Assembly (NCBI GenBank): GCA_903903635.1
Contig: CAIUZK010000011.1
Location: 1 to 62,803 of the forward strand
DNA length: 62,803 bases
Direction of reading: 5' to 3'
Source: an uncultured Bacteroidota bacterium
Lineage (GTDB): Bacteria > Bacteroidota > Bacteroidia > Chitinophagales > Chitinophagaceae
Below are positions 8,450 to 16,885 of this stretch, one piece after another. Made by a program: the position numbers and the translations under genes. How positions within the stretch are numbered: the stretch's first letter is position 1; the number at the start of each line of letters is the position of its first letter. Under the pieces are notes generated by a model. The model made no database searches. It saw only the letters and a program-made list of their open reading frames with translations, and was not told the origin of the DNA.

Positions 8450-9427
8450 TTATTGCTTTATAAAACGCATATCTGCATTCTTTCCGTTACCTGTCAGCCT
8501 CATGATATATGCCCCTGCCTGCAATGTGGCGGTATTTATGCTCAACCTGGCAGAAGTGATATCGTATGATTCAATTGTTCTTCCGCTCATATCCATAACT
8601 ATAGCCCTGGTTAAAGACTGATCAAACAGATCGACGTATAATTCTCCAATGGCAGGATTAGGATAAACCCTGGCCGCTGAATTTTGGGGAGTGCATGCAG
8701 TTTTCAGGGTTGATGATTCAGCAGTGGTGAAATTATCGAGACAGAAATAAGCGGGTGTATTCATGCCATACAAGCCATTATCAGATGAGCTCAGGGAAAA
8801 TTGAAGACTGTCTACATGCCCCAGCGGCACCAGATTTACCCACTGCCAGCTTTTCACTATATAATTCATTGTAGAATCCGGAAAAAGGTAATTAGCGAGA
8901 TAGAAAGTAACACTATCAGGGTTCATTACCCCACCAAGGAAACCATGCACAGTAAGTTTGAACCAATCGCCATTATGAAACTTACGTGCAAAAGGATCGC
9001 CGTCACGCATACTGTTTGCCGCATAGGTACTGTTGGTAACATAACAACCATATACAGGATTGCCGGCAGCAGCCCCGATCAGTTTTACATAGTTTTGATT
9101 TCCGTAAGCAACAACATAATTGTGAGATGTGTCATAACCCCGGCCTGCCCTGGCTGAATACTGGTTGAGGAAACCACTCGTAGCGCTGTCAGTCATATTT
9201 GAATAAGCAAAACCAGAGCTCCAGAAACCGCCCCAGCTTGTGTCGTAATAGCAAGGGAAATGAGCCAGCCCATCATTATAACCCACATCAGACATAGAGG
9301 CAGAATAGTTGACATAAAAAGTATCGGGATGAGCAAGGCTCAGGTCCTCGAATGAGGCGACAGTCTGGGCCCCGGCATAAATGGAACCCAATAAAAGGGA
9401 AGCAGTAACAAGTGAAATTCTGTGCAT
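8450..9427 (-). CDS. DUF4465-type T9SS protein, first gene of the B12 operon (BtuH-like candidate)
   Basis: I start at the ATG at 9427 (MHRISLVTASLLLG), which gives a clean signal peptide; an upstream ATG at 9463 would put twelve extra residues before it. Residues 20-240 match the DUF4465 pattern: VASFEDLSL near the N-terminus, then GFWSSGFAYSNMTD, GFLNQYSARAG, VKLIGAAAGNPVYG, FKLTVHGFLGG and SDNGLYGMNTPAYFCLDN. Such proteins occur in Bacteroidota B12 loci, and surface B12 binders of this neighbourhood (BtuH) are known; I infer, but cannot prove, the same function. The C-terminus is a T9SS type A domain (ARVYPNPAIG, MRFIKQ end) in place of the lipid anchor. It is the first gene after the riboswitch. 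Confidence 0.78.
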   Translation of the reverse strand: MHRISLVTASLLLGSIYAGAQTVASFEDLSLAHPDTFYVNYSASMSDVGYNDGLAHFPCYYDTSWGGFWSSGFAYSNMTDSATSGFLNQYSARAGRGYDTSHNYVVAYGNQNYVKLIGAAAGNPVYGCYVTNSTYAANSMRDGDPFARKFHNGDWFKLTVHGFLGGVMNPDSVTFYLANYLFPDSTMNYIVKSWQWVNLVPLGHVDSLQFSLSSSDNGLYGMNTPAYFCLDNFTTAESSTLKTACTPQNSAARVYPNPAIGELYVDLFDQSLTRAIVMDMSGRTIESYDITSARLSINTATLQAGAYIMRLTGNGKNADMRFIKQ

Positions 9428-9482
9428 ATAGAAATTGGTTAAAAACAATTCAAAATGCAGCAATTGGGTAAAAATCAGATAC

Positions 9483-9504
9483 AGAAAAATGCGGGTAAAC
9501 CCAC
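9483..9504 (-). terminator. Attenuator-like hairpin between riboswitch and operon
   Basis: On the minus strand GGTGGG-TTTA-CCCGC is followed by ATTTTTCTG. This is a short GC stem plus a U-rich tract, placed after the aptamer and before the first gene. It may be the expression platform; a stronger palindrome CCCGGTAA-T-TTACCGGG (9550-9566) directly after the B12 box is an alternative partner (P13-like). Confidence 0.5.
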
Positions 9505-9567
9505 CTTCATCTCACCTGTGCTTTTGGTCCCGAAAGCAGCGATAAGTATCCCGGTAAATTACCGGGC

Positions 9568-9937
9568 CAAAGGCAGGTCTTCTGACTTACTCCACTTTTT
9601 CGCGGCCTTCCCATCCGCATTAGCGAACAGTGGCAAAACAGGTAGCGAAAAAGCTTAGGAACGATGATAAAATAACTCCCACCATCTTACTCGTTCTATT
9701 CCATTTTTATTTCGTTGAAAAAGTCTTTATCCCGAAAGCCTTCGGGACGCAGATTTTACGCCTCATAAAACATGCCTTCGCTAAAGCTATGGCAGTTAAT
9801 AAAAGAAATATAACTTCGCAATATGGTGGAACTTATTTCATCAACGTTCCTTAAAGGAGCTAACAGCATCGGGTAATGTCCAGGATTTACACCTGATTCC
9901 CTTTTCATCATCCTGCAAAAAGCAGGTTGAACCTTTG
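9568..9937 (-). promoter_or_regulatory. Cobalamin (B12) riboswitch, split by a 195-bp repeat element
   Basis: Read on the minus strand. The closing stem P1 is CAAAGGT (9931-9937) with GCCTTTG (9568-9574). The conserved core is present in order: GGGAATCAGGTGTAAATCC, then ACATTACCCGATGCTGTTAGC, later GCCACTGTTCG, ATGGGAAGG, and the B12 box AGTCAGAAGACCTGCC. Removing the repeat element at 9657-9851 leaves about 175 nt, close to the normal aptamer size. The element sits in the peripheral variable region between the CTGTTAGC and CCACTG segments, so all core segments remain intact. Downstream genes encode B12-uptake surface proteins, which agrees with repression by B12. Confidence 0.88.
9657..9851 (+). 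repeat. Palindromic repeat element, copy B (full length, inside the riboswitch)
   Basis: Complete element: left arm AGGAACGATGATAAAATAAC and a right arm that is its near complement, pairing over about 29 bases up to the CACCAT ends. One copy of the 31-bp inner unit (about 9770-9801) is present. The middle carries a private hairpin, CCCGAAAGCCTTCGGG, instead of the AT-rich tract of copies A and C. There is no coding capacity of transposase type, so it is MITE- or REP-like. Flanking bases do not give a clear target-site duplication. Confidence 0.85.
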
Positions 9938-10005
9938 TTTGCACAAAAGTATATAGTAATGGATTAAACAGCAGATATTTTTTTAATCGAACTGTGAATA
10001 AGTCG

Positions 10006-10521
10006 CTATCCCCTCATCTTATCGAGCAGCATACTTAATGTTTGTGCATCATTATCATCGAGTTGCACAAGGTCTTCTGTGGCTGCATCAATTTGTTCTT
10101 TTGCCTGGTGAATGATGTTGATCCCTTTTTCGGTAAGCGAAACCAGGGTTTCCCTCTTATCTTCTTTTGAAGGTACGCGTTTAGCCAGTTTCTTCTCGAC
10201 CAGCTTATCTATAATACGTGGTACATTGGAACTTTTCTCCAGCATACGGCTACCTATATCCTTCACACACATCTGCTCAGGATGCTTACCATGCAGAATG
10301 CGCATTACATTATGCTGCTCTATGCTGATATCCAATGACTTTACAGCTACTGCAAAACAGGAGCGAAGCCAATAGGCCGAGTGCATAATATTGAGCGTAG
10401 CCTTTTGCTTTTCGTTTACAAACCGGCTGGATTTTATGGCTTCTTCGAGTTTCACGGGATAAATATACGTAGGTACATGATTAAATTCAATTATCGGATC
10501 AGGAATTTGCAAAAAGATCAT
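10006..10521 (-). CDS. MarR family transcriptional regulator
   Basis: 171 residues. The winged-helix core of MarR proteins is clear: MRILHGKHPEQMCVKDIGSR for the first helices, then SSNVPRIIDKLVEKKL as the recognition helix region and VPSKEDKRETLVSLTEKG as the wing with the conserved DKR. Related Bacteroidota proteins usually start at a K-L/I-E-E motif. Here that would be the GTG at 10455 (VKLEEAIKSS), so the first 22 residues from the ATG at 10521 may not be translated. It ends about 70 bases upstream of the B12 riboswitch on the same strand, and read-through into that leader is possible. Its ligand and targets are unknown. Confidence 0.85.
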   Translation of the reverse strand: MIFLQIPDPIIEFNHVPTYIYPVKLEEAIKSSRFVNEKQKATLNIMHSAYWLRSCFAVAVKSLDISIEQHNVMRILHGKHPEQMCVKDIGSRMLEKSSNVPRIIDKLVEKKLAKRVPSKEDKRETLVSLTEKGINIIHQAKEQIDAATEDLVQLDDNDAQTLSMLLDKMRG

Positions 10522-10536
10522 TTTTTAAATGAAGAG

Positions 10537-12282
10537 TTAATGCATAACTACCAATTTATGCACCAAGAATTGGTTGCCCTGCATCCTGATAATACACAGA
10601 TAAACACCGGGGGCAAGATTGCCCAATTCTATATCAACGCTATTGCCGGAAAGCGGATAAACACCTATTTGCCTGCCAGAAAGGTCGGCGATTTGAGCAG
10701 TTGAATTAGAAGGAAAAGCCGGATTGCTATTAATAGTGATCCTGTCATTAGACGGATTGGGGTAAACGGAAATTTTATTTTGGGGACCAAATTCCGCTTT
10801 TGTATTTAAAGAGGGAAGAAACTCAGGGTTGCAACCCAAAGAATCGTACTTATACCGGGCAATAAATAATTCTTCCGACATACCAGAAGGGCTTATAAGC
10901 GTATCCGGTCCAAAATATATTGGATTGTTAGCATAATCACCAGTAAGGAAAAAACTGCCTTTATTATCAACCATTACAAATAAATAATCATCACCGCCGC
11001 CTGGTAACATATAGGCTGTATCAAACGAACCGGAACCGGAATATTCAGCAATAAACGAAGGATCCCAACCGGAAACTACTGGTATACTATGCCCGCTGAA
11101 GTTGAGCGCTGCTGAGCTTGCGCTGGTAGCTCCTGCTACCCATACATTGCTGCAATTATCTACAGATACGCTCCAGCCCTGATTGGTAAGGGCATCTCCC
11201 GCCGACCTGGCCCAAACAGCATTCCCCGATGAATCATACTTTGCCAGTAACATATCAATACCGCCTGCACTAATCAATGTATCAGATGCGATAATCAAAG
11301 TTGAATCAAAAGAGCCTGTCAAATAAACATGCTCAGAGTCATCAAGAGTGAGCGCATTTAAGCCTATTTTATGCCCCATTTTTTTTGCCCATAATGCAAG
11401 GCCACTCCCATTGAATTTCGCAAAGAAATTTTCGTTGAAGGGATAGGTGCCTGTAAGAATATTAGTTAGCAAAGTGCTACCCACCATCATGGTATCTGAT
11501 TGAAAATAGCCGGCAATATAAATATTACCGGTAGGGCTAACATCCATAACATGAGGATAATCATCTCTGCGGCCACCAAAGCTTACAGCGGTTATTACAT
11601 TACCCAGAACATCATACTTTGCCAAAAAAACGTCAAATGTATCTCCAGCAGGGGACGAGTTGGTTAATGTTACAGAGCCTAAAGTCACAGAGGGCCGGTT
11701 AAATCCTCCCGTGATATAAATATTATCGAGACTATCGATACCTATTGCACCAAGATTTACCAACCTGGTGTTTCCTAATACATTTTTAGCCCAGACAACA
11801 TTTCCAGCAGGCGAATATTTAACCAGATAATACATTGAATACAGTAACGGGTTCGATAATGTAATTGAACCGAACGTACAGGAAAAGTTTCCCGTATAAA
11901 TTCCATACGAATAAATGTTTCCATTATTATCGGTAGTAAGTCCTAAATCCACGGTATTTGAGGTCTGTGATCCCCGGGCCCATTTTATATGTCCCAGAGA
12001 ATCGGTTTTTACAATAATTTGCTGGGCAATATGTGCAGAATTGAAAACAGTATCCGCCCCATAAACAATATAGTCGGCTATACCTAAGCCGGAATAAATG
12101 CCTGTACAACCAGCAACTATTACGTTGCCTGAATCATCAATAACAGAAGAATAGGCATCAATTCCTGAATTTACTCCAGGCACACTGCTAGTACCCCATT
12201 GCCAGCCCAATTGCGCACTGGCGGTAAACTGGCTGAACAATGCAGCTAAAACTATAGAAATAATAACTATTGGCTTTCTCAT
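10537..12282 (-). CDS. SBBP-type beta-propeller T9SS protein
   Basis: 581 residues with a signal peptide (MRKPIVIISIVLAALFSQ, cleavage near ASAQ). Residues 35-490 hold about eight irregular blades with the SBBP/beta-propeller signature: VDDSGNVIVAG, DNNGNIYSYGIY, IDSLDNIYITGGF, SPTGNIYIAGYF, LDDSEHVYLTGSF, VDNCSNVWVAG and VDNKGSFFLTG, each followed by a strand ending in FLAKYD or FFAKFN. The last 75 residues are a T9SS type A domain (ISVYPNPSND, LAPGVYLCII, HKLVVMH end). A surface scaffold or binding role is likely; no catalytic motif was found. It starts 37 bases after the next T9SS gene upstream and may be co-transcribed with it. Confidence 0.82.
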   Translation of the reverse strand: MRKPIVIISIVLAALFSQFTASAQLGWQWGTSSVPGVNSGIDAYSSVIDDSGNVIVAGCTGIYSGLGIADYIVYGADTVFNSAHIAQQIIVKTDSLGHIKWARGSQTSNTVDLGLTTDNNGNIYSYGIYTGNFSCTFGSITLSNPLLYSMYYLVKYSPAGNVVWAKNVLGNTRLVNLGAIGIDSLDNIYITGGFNRPSVTLGSVTLTNSSPAGDTFDVFLAKYDVLGNVITAVSFGGRRDDYPHVMDVSPTGNIYIAGYFQSDTMMVGSTLLTNILTGTYPFNENFFAKFNGSGLALWAKKMGHKIGLNALTLDDSEHVYLTGSFDSTLIIASDTLISAGGIDMLLAKYDSSGNAVWARSAGDALTNQGWSVSVDNCSNVWVAGATSASSAALNFSGHSIPVVSGWDPSFIAEYSGSGSFDTAYMLPGGGDDYLFVMVDNKGSFFLTGDYANNPIYFGPDTLISPSGMSEELFIARYKYDSLGCNPEFLPSLNTKAEFGPQNKISVYPNPSNDRITINSNPAFPSNSTAQIADLSGRQIGVYPLSGNSVDIELGNLAPGVYLCIIRMQGNQFLVHKLVVMH

Positions 12283-12301
12283 GTGTCTTTGGTTTTTAAG
12301 T

Positions 12302-12317
12302 AAAAGGCCTGTGGCCT
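12302..12317 (-). terminator. Short hairpin after the Ig-like T9SS gene
   Basis: On the minus strand AGGCC-ACA-GGCCT is followed by TTTTA, three bases after the stop of the 12320-13411 gene. The stem is only 5 bp, so it may be weak and allow read-through into the SBBP gene. Confidence 0.35.
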
Positions 12318-12319
12318 AA

Positions 12320-13411
12320 TTATTGTTTGAGTATCATTGACGTAATTGAATGCATGGAATCCTTTAACCTGATATAGTATATACCATATGCCTTATCTGA
12401 AATATCGATTGTTTCAATTTCGGATCCGGTTATAAGTTGCCGATAAACTATTTGGCCGGTGGCATTGAAAAGCTCTAAGGATGCCCCTTTAGCTAAGCCA
12501 CCAATGGTAAATAAACCCCTTGTGGGATTAGGAAATATCCGGAATGTGGTTTCAGATGGTTCCACAGTTTGGAGCAGGGCAGAGCAAGGGTTAACCGTTA
12601 CAGTTACCGGATTATAATTATAGTTAGCGCATCCGGAAATACTTAATGACAAGTAATAAGTAACTACTATTGGATTTGGAGTCGTATTGGACAATGAATC
12701 AGAAATGACGCCCAGGCCAGGAGCACCAAAAGAAGTTGCGGGCAAGATACCAGAAACGGCGGGCCTGGACCATGAAAAAACGGTTCCGGGTGTAATACTG
12801 GCAGCATTATAATGAAACCCGGAAGTATCGCAAATAGCCGACGGTGTTAATGTGCTGGATAGTGTTGGTGCTGGATTCACTGTGACTGTTACAGTAGCGG
12901 TATTACTGCATCCACCTGCAGTGAGCGTGAATACATAAATGACCCCAATGGGCAAAGGAGTGGTGTTGATCAATTGTTCGTTAGGGTTGCCCATACCGGA
13001 TGAAGCCGGAACTGGTATACCTGAAATTGCAGCCCTTGTCCATGCAAAAACAGTACCAATTGTGCTGCTTGTGGGTGTATAATTGAAAATAGTGCTATCA
13101 CATAAATAAGGGGGAGTAATTGAGCTGGATAATGCCGGCAACGGATTAATTGTCAGGAGCGTCGTAACGTAAGCGGCGCCAACAGTATAAGTAATAGTGA
13201 CCGTGCCGGCCGCCACACCTGAAACTATTCCGGTAGTAGCTCCAACGGTTGCCATTGCAATATTACTACTTGTCCAGGTACCGGCGGGTGTACCATCGGT
13301 AAGTGAAACAGTACTACCCTGACATACTACTGATGGGCCAGTAATAGGGAGAATTGCAAATAAATTACAGGAACATAAAAGGCAAATCAGGAGTAACAGA
13401 TTGGGTTTCAT
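12320..13411 (-). CDS. Ig-like (Big_2) and PKD-like T9SS protein
   Basis: I start at the ATG at 13411 (MKPNLLLLICLLCS), which yields a normal signal peptide; the in-frame ATG at 13438 adds nine residues before it. The protein of 363 residues has one Big_2-type repeat (GPSVVCQGSTVSLTDGTPAG ... GIVSGVAAGTVTITYTV) at about 25-95. Two PKD-like repeats follow, of the style found after 'GTVFAWTRAAISGI' and 'GTVFSWSRPAVSGI'. A T9SS type A domain ends it (FRIFPNPTRG, MILKQ end). The Big_2 repeat is the same type that makes up the three giant genes at 20-46 kb, so this is a short relative. Confidence 0.82.
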   Translation of the reverse strand: MKPNLLLLICLLCSCNLFAILPITGPSVVCQGSTVSLTDGTPAGTWTSSNIAMATVGATTGIVSGVAAGTVTITYTVGAAYVTTLLTINPLPALSSSITPPYLCDSTIFNYTPTSSTIGTVFAWTRAAISGIPVPASSGMGNPNEQLINTTPLPIGVIYVFTLTAGGCSNTATVTVTVNPAPTLSSTLTPSAICDTSGFHYNAASITPGTVFSWSRPAVSGILPATSFGAPGLGVISDSLSNTTPNPIVVTYYLSLSISGCANYNYNPVTVTVNPCSALLQTVEPSETTFRIFPNPTRGLFTIGGLAKGASLELFNATGQIVYRQLITGSEIETIDISDKAYGIYYIRLKDSMHSITSMILKQ

Positions 13412-13637
13412 AGAAAATTGTAAGATGAGAATTATCAATGAATTCCCACAAAGATAAAATAAATTATAATTAATTTAGGAAATTATCTTTCTATAAAACT
13501 GAGATTCAAAGCACTAAAAATAAACCAAATAGGTGGTGAGTAACAATTACTATACTGAATAATAATTGTTCAATTTTCAATATTTACTAACCGCCGTTGT
13601 ATTGTTATTTATTTATACATGTTATAGCATTCTGAGA

Positions 13638-13670
13638 TTGTCTCAATTGCACTTTAAATACGTACCTTTG
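13638..13670 (+). promoter_or_regulatory. lepA promoter
   Basis: A Bacteroidota-type -7 box TACCTTTG (13663-13670) lies 17 bases before the lepA ATG. A TTG at 13638-13640, with a 22-base spacer, can serve as the -33 element. Confidence 0.6.
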
Positions 13671-13687
13671 CACCCTTCTAAATATAT

Positions 13688-15484
13688 ATGCAAAACATTC
13701 GCAATTTCTGTATCATTGCCCATATTGACCATGGCAAAAGCACGCTGGCCGACCGCCTGCTTGAATTTACCAAAACCATCTCCTCGCGCGACATGCAGGC
13801 GCAGGTACTAGATGATATGGACCTGGAACGGGAAAAGGGCATTACTATTAAGAGCCATGCCATTCAGATGGATTATGAACTGAATGGCCAGAAATATGTG
13901 CTTAACCTGATCGATACTCCGGGACACGTTGACTTCTCCTACGAAGTAAGCCGTGCTCTTGCCGCTTGTGAAGGGGCATTGCTGCTGGTGGATGCATCGC
14001 AGGGTATACAGGCACAGACAATAAGTAATCTTTACCTGGCGCTGGACAATGACCTGGAGATCATTCCGATTATCAACAAGATTGATATGGAAGGAGCCAT
14101 GATTCCGGAAGTAACCGACCAGATCGTGGACCTTATTGGCTGCAAGCCTGAAGACATAATACTTGCAAGCGGTAAAAGCGGTATCGGTATAGAGGCAATA
14201 CTTGCTGCAGTAATTGACAGGATACCTGCACCTAAGGGTGATCCAAATGCGCCATTGCAGGCTGTAATCTTCGATAGCGTATTCAACTCCTTCAGGGGAA
14301 TTATCGCTTATTTCCGCGTTTTCAACGGAACATTAAGAAAGAACGACAAGATCAAATTCATACATACAGACGCCGACTACACGGCCGATGAGGTGGGCAT
14401 CATGAAACTAACACTTACCCCCAAGCAGGAAGTAAGCGTAGGAAATGTGGGCTACATCATAACCGGCATTAAAACAGCAAAGGATGTAAAAGTAGGTGAT
14501 ACAATTACAACCATTGCCAACCCTACGACTGATGCTGTGCGCGGTTTCCAGGAAGTAAAGCCAATGGTATTTGCCGGTATATTCCCGGTAAACACTGATG
14601 ATTTTGAAGACCTGCGCGATTGCATGGAAAAGCTGCAGCTCAACGATGCATCACTCACCTTTGAGCCTGAAACATCGCAGGCGCTAGGGTTTGGTTTCCG
14701 TTGTGGATTTCTGGGCATGCTGCATATGGAAATTATTCAGGAAAGGCTGGAACGTGAGTTCAACCAGACTGTAATTACCACCGTACCGAACGTTAGCTTC
14801 AGGGCATACAAAACAAGGGATAAGAACAAGATGATCGTGGTGAATAACCCGAGCGAAATGCCTGAACCAAGCAGCATTGACCGGATTGAAGAGCCATTTA
14901 TCCGTGCGCAGATCATTACCCTACCCGACTATATAGGCAATATCATGAGTCTTTGCCTTGGCAAGCGTGGCTTACTTATTAATCAGCACTACCTTACTCC
15001 AACCAGGGTAGAACTTATATTTGAACTACCGCTGACCGAAATCGTATTTGACTTCTATGATAAACTAAAATCATGTACACGTGGTTATGCATCCTTCGAC
15101 TACAATCCGCTGGACTACAGGGAAAGTGATATTGCCAAAATGGATATTCTGCTCAATGGAGATAATGTGGATGCACTAAGTGCATTGATACATCGTAGCC
15201 GTGCCACTGATTTCGGTCGTAAGTTATGTTCTAAACTGAAGGATCTGCTTCCCAAGCAGCAATTCGTGATCGCTATACAAGCGGCCATCGGAGCCAAGAT
15301 CATTGCCCGTGAAACAATATCGGCAATGCGCAAAGATGTAACTGCCAAGTGTTACGGAGGTGATATCAGCCGTAAACGTAAGCTACTGGAAAAACAGAAA
15401 GAAGGTAAGAAACGCATGCGCCAGATAGGCAGTGTAGATGTTCCGCAGGAAGCTTTCCTTGCAGTACTGAAGTTGGATGTATAG
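13688..15484 (+). CDS. lepA: Elongation factor 4 (LepA), ribosomal back-translocating GTPase
   Basis: 598 residues, the usual LepA length. GTPase motifs are complete: G1 AHIDHGKST (11-19), G3 DTPGHVDF (76-83) and G4 NKID (130-133). Translation-factor domain II and the two alpha/beta domains follow ([16 protein letters not shown] near 335-350; [21 protein letters not shown] near 470-490). The lysine/arginine-rich LepA-specific C-terminal tail ([31 protein letters not shown]) ends the protein. LepA acts on stalled or mistranslocated ribosomes and on ribosome assembly. It has its own promoter and no operon partners. Confidence 0.97.
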   Translation: MQNIRNFCIIAHIDHGKSTLADRLLEFTKTISSRDMQAQVLDDMDLEREKGITIKSHAIQMDYELNGQKYVLNLIDTPGHVDFSYEVSRALAACEGALLLVDASQGIQAQTISNLYLALDNDLEIIPIINKIDMEGAMIPEVTDQIVDLIGCKPEDIILASGKSGIGIEAILAAVIDRIPAPKGDPNAPLQAVIFDSVFNSFRGIIAYFRVFNGTLRKNDKIKFIHTDADYTADEVGIMKLTLTPKQEVSVGNVGYIITGIKTAKDVKVGDTITTIANPTTDAVRGFQEVKPMVFAGIFPVNTDDFEDLRDCMEKLQLNDASLTFEPETSQALGFGFRCGFLGMLHMEIIQERLEREFNQTVITTVPNVSFRAYKTRDKNKMIVVNNPSEMPEPSSIDRIEEPFIRAQIITLPDYIGNIMSLCLGKRGLLINQHYLTPTRVELIFELPLTEIVFDFYDKLKSCTRGYASFDYNPLDYRESDIAKMDILLNGDNVDALSALIHRSRATDFGRKLCSKLKDLLPKQQFVIAIQAAIGAKIIARETISAMRKDVTAKCYGGDISRKRKLLEKQKEGKKRMRQIGSVDVPQEAFLAVLKLDV

Positions 15485-15590
15485 AAATCTCATTTCGGTG
15501 AACCTGCATTGCTAATCTTAAAGTACCACAAAAATGGTATAGTGAATTTTGTGTCCTTTAGCTTAATTTTAAGGAATAAAAACACACCAA

Positions 15591-16229
15591 TTGAGGTATC
15601 TTTTTTGCATTGCTATCTGGCTTTTAGGGCTGTCAGCAAATTGTGCTTCGTGGGCACAGGATGCCATATCCCCATTATCTGAATTCTCGAAGGAGTGGAA
15701 TAATCCAAAATACAAGGTTTGCAATACGGGATCCAAAGCCAGCTATCTTTCGGATAAAGAAAAGGAGATCATACATATACTCAACCTTGCCCGGCAAAAC
15801 CCACAACTGTTCTGCAATACGGTGGTAAAAAACGTATTGAAAATTGTTCCGGAAACTGATACTGGCTCAAAAGTTTACTACAAAAGCCTGGTTGATGAAA
15901 TGCAGCATATGAAGCCACTGCCATTACTGGCACCTGATTCTTTATGCGCGCTTAGCGCCAAAGCTCATGCGCAAGGACTTGGTTCAACAGGCAAAACAGG
16001 GCATGCACGTGTGACACCACAAAGTAAAAAAGTAACAAGATTTGCCGGTGAGTGCTGCTACTATGGCTCATCGGATGCTGTGGCCATAATACTAACCTTG
16101 CTTATCGACGAAGGAGTGGAAAGCCTGGGGCACCGGAAAATATGTTTTTACACCTATGCTTATTGCGGCACCGGCATTGCCCCGCACACGGTTTATGGTT
16201 ATGCAGCAGTACTTGATTTCAACTATTAG
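15591..16229 (+). CDS. Secreted CAP-domain (SCP/PR-1-like) protein, first of a tandem pair
   Basis: 212 residues starting at a TTG (no ATG fits); TTG-AGG-TAT gives MRYLFCIAIWLLGLS, a good signal peptide. The CAP domain is recognised by ILNLARQNPQLFC, SAKAHAQGLGSTGKTGH, the glutamate in FAGECCYYG and the histidine in GHRKICF, which together supply the His-Glu-His set of the CAP cavity. Six or more cysteines could form disulfides in the periplasm or outside the cell. Function is unknown. The second copy lies only 11 bases downstream, so the two are probably one transcript that arose by duplication. Confidence 0.8.
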   Translation: MRYLFCIAIWLLGLSANCASWAQDAISPLSEFSKEWNNPKYKVCNTGSKASYLSDKEKEIIHILNLARQNPQLFCNTVVKNVLKIVPETDTGSKVYYKSLVDEMQHMKPLPLLAPDSLCALSAKAHAQGLGSTGKTGHARVTPQSKKVTRFAGECCYYGSSDAVAIILTLLIDEGVESLGHRKICFYTYAYCGTGIAPHTVYGYAAVLDFNY

Positions 16230-16240
16230 AATATCCAACC

Positions 16241-16876
16241 ATGAAGATCATCCTTTGCTTCCTCCTATTGTCTGGCCTTTGCCTAAGCCCAATATTTGGC
16301 AAAGCTAAAAACGACACTAATCCTCTGGCAAGTTTCTCAAAAGCCTGGGAAGACCCCAGGTATCTTAAATGCAATACCGGCGCCCATACCGGCTATCTTT
16401 CAGAAAAAGAAAAGGAGATCATCTATATATTGAATATGGCCCGGATGAACCCTCCCTTATTTTGCAAAACAGTGTTATTGCATGCACGGGAGATCTCATT
16501 TATCGATACATCCTCTACTATCTATTATAAATCGTTGGCTTCGCTGATGAAATATATGGCCCCATTGGATATTCTTATGCCTGACTCACTTTGTTATCAA
16601 AGCGCCCATTGCCATGCAGTAAGTTCCAGCAAAAAAGGTTATGTAGGCCATGAAAGGCAAACCGAGGAATGCAAACGACTGCAAAAATTCTCTGCAGAAT
16701 GTTGCCAGTATGGCTCAACCACACCATTAGATATAGTGCTCTCGCTGTTGGTTGATCAGGGAGTCCCTGATCTGGGACATCGCAAAATATGCCTTGGAAA
16801 CTACAGCAAAATGAGCCCTGCCTATGAGGTGCATAAAATGTATGGAATCGTTGCCGTGCTCGACTTTAATTACTGA
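16241..16876 (+). CDS. Secreted CAP-domain protein, second of a tandem pair
   Basis: 211 residues, clearly homologous along its whole length to the preceding gene: shared NTG..(A/T)GYLSEKEKEIIYILNMAR, SLGHRKIC-like DLGHRKICL and the same VLDFNY end. Signal peptide at 1-20 (MKIILCFLLLSGLCLSP). CAP-cavity residues are kept (H in SAHCHAVSS and GYVGHER, E in SAECCQYGS, H in GHRK). It starts with an ATG, unlike its sister. It ends 9 bases before the end of the convergent hisS gene. Divergence in the middle suggests an old duplication. Confidence 0.8.
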   Translation: MKIILCFLLLSGLCLSPIFGKAKNDTNPLASFSKAWEDPRYLKCNTGAHTGYLSEKEKEIIYILNMARMNPPLFCKTVLLHAREISFIDTSSTIYYKSLASLMKYMAPLDILMPDSLCYQSAHCHAVSSSKKGYVGHERQTEECKRLQKFSAECCQYGSTTPLDIVLSLLVDQGVPDLGHRKICLGNYSKMSPAYEVHKMYGIVAVLDFNY

Positions 16877-16885
16877 ACCAACAAT

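Noticed and set aside
9657-9851. Target-site duplication of TA or TAA around the repeat elements
   Set aside because: Flanks of copies B and C do not give the same duplicated bases, and AT-rich ends make chance matches likely.
9630-9854. 74-codon frame through riboswitch and repeat copy B
   Set aside because: It spans the aptamer's conserved segments on the antisense side and is a by-product of the insertion.
10006-10521. MarR gene as part of the B12 operon
   Set aside because: The riboswitch lies between it and the operon, and nothing links MarR to cobalamin; shared strand alone is not enough.
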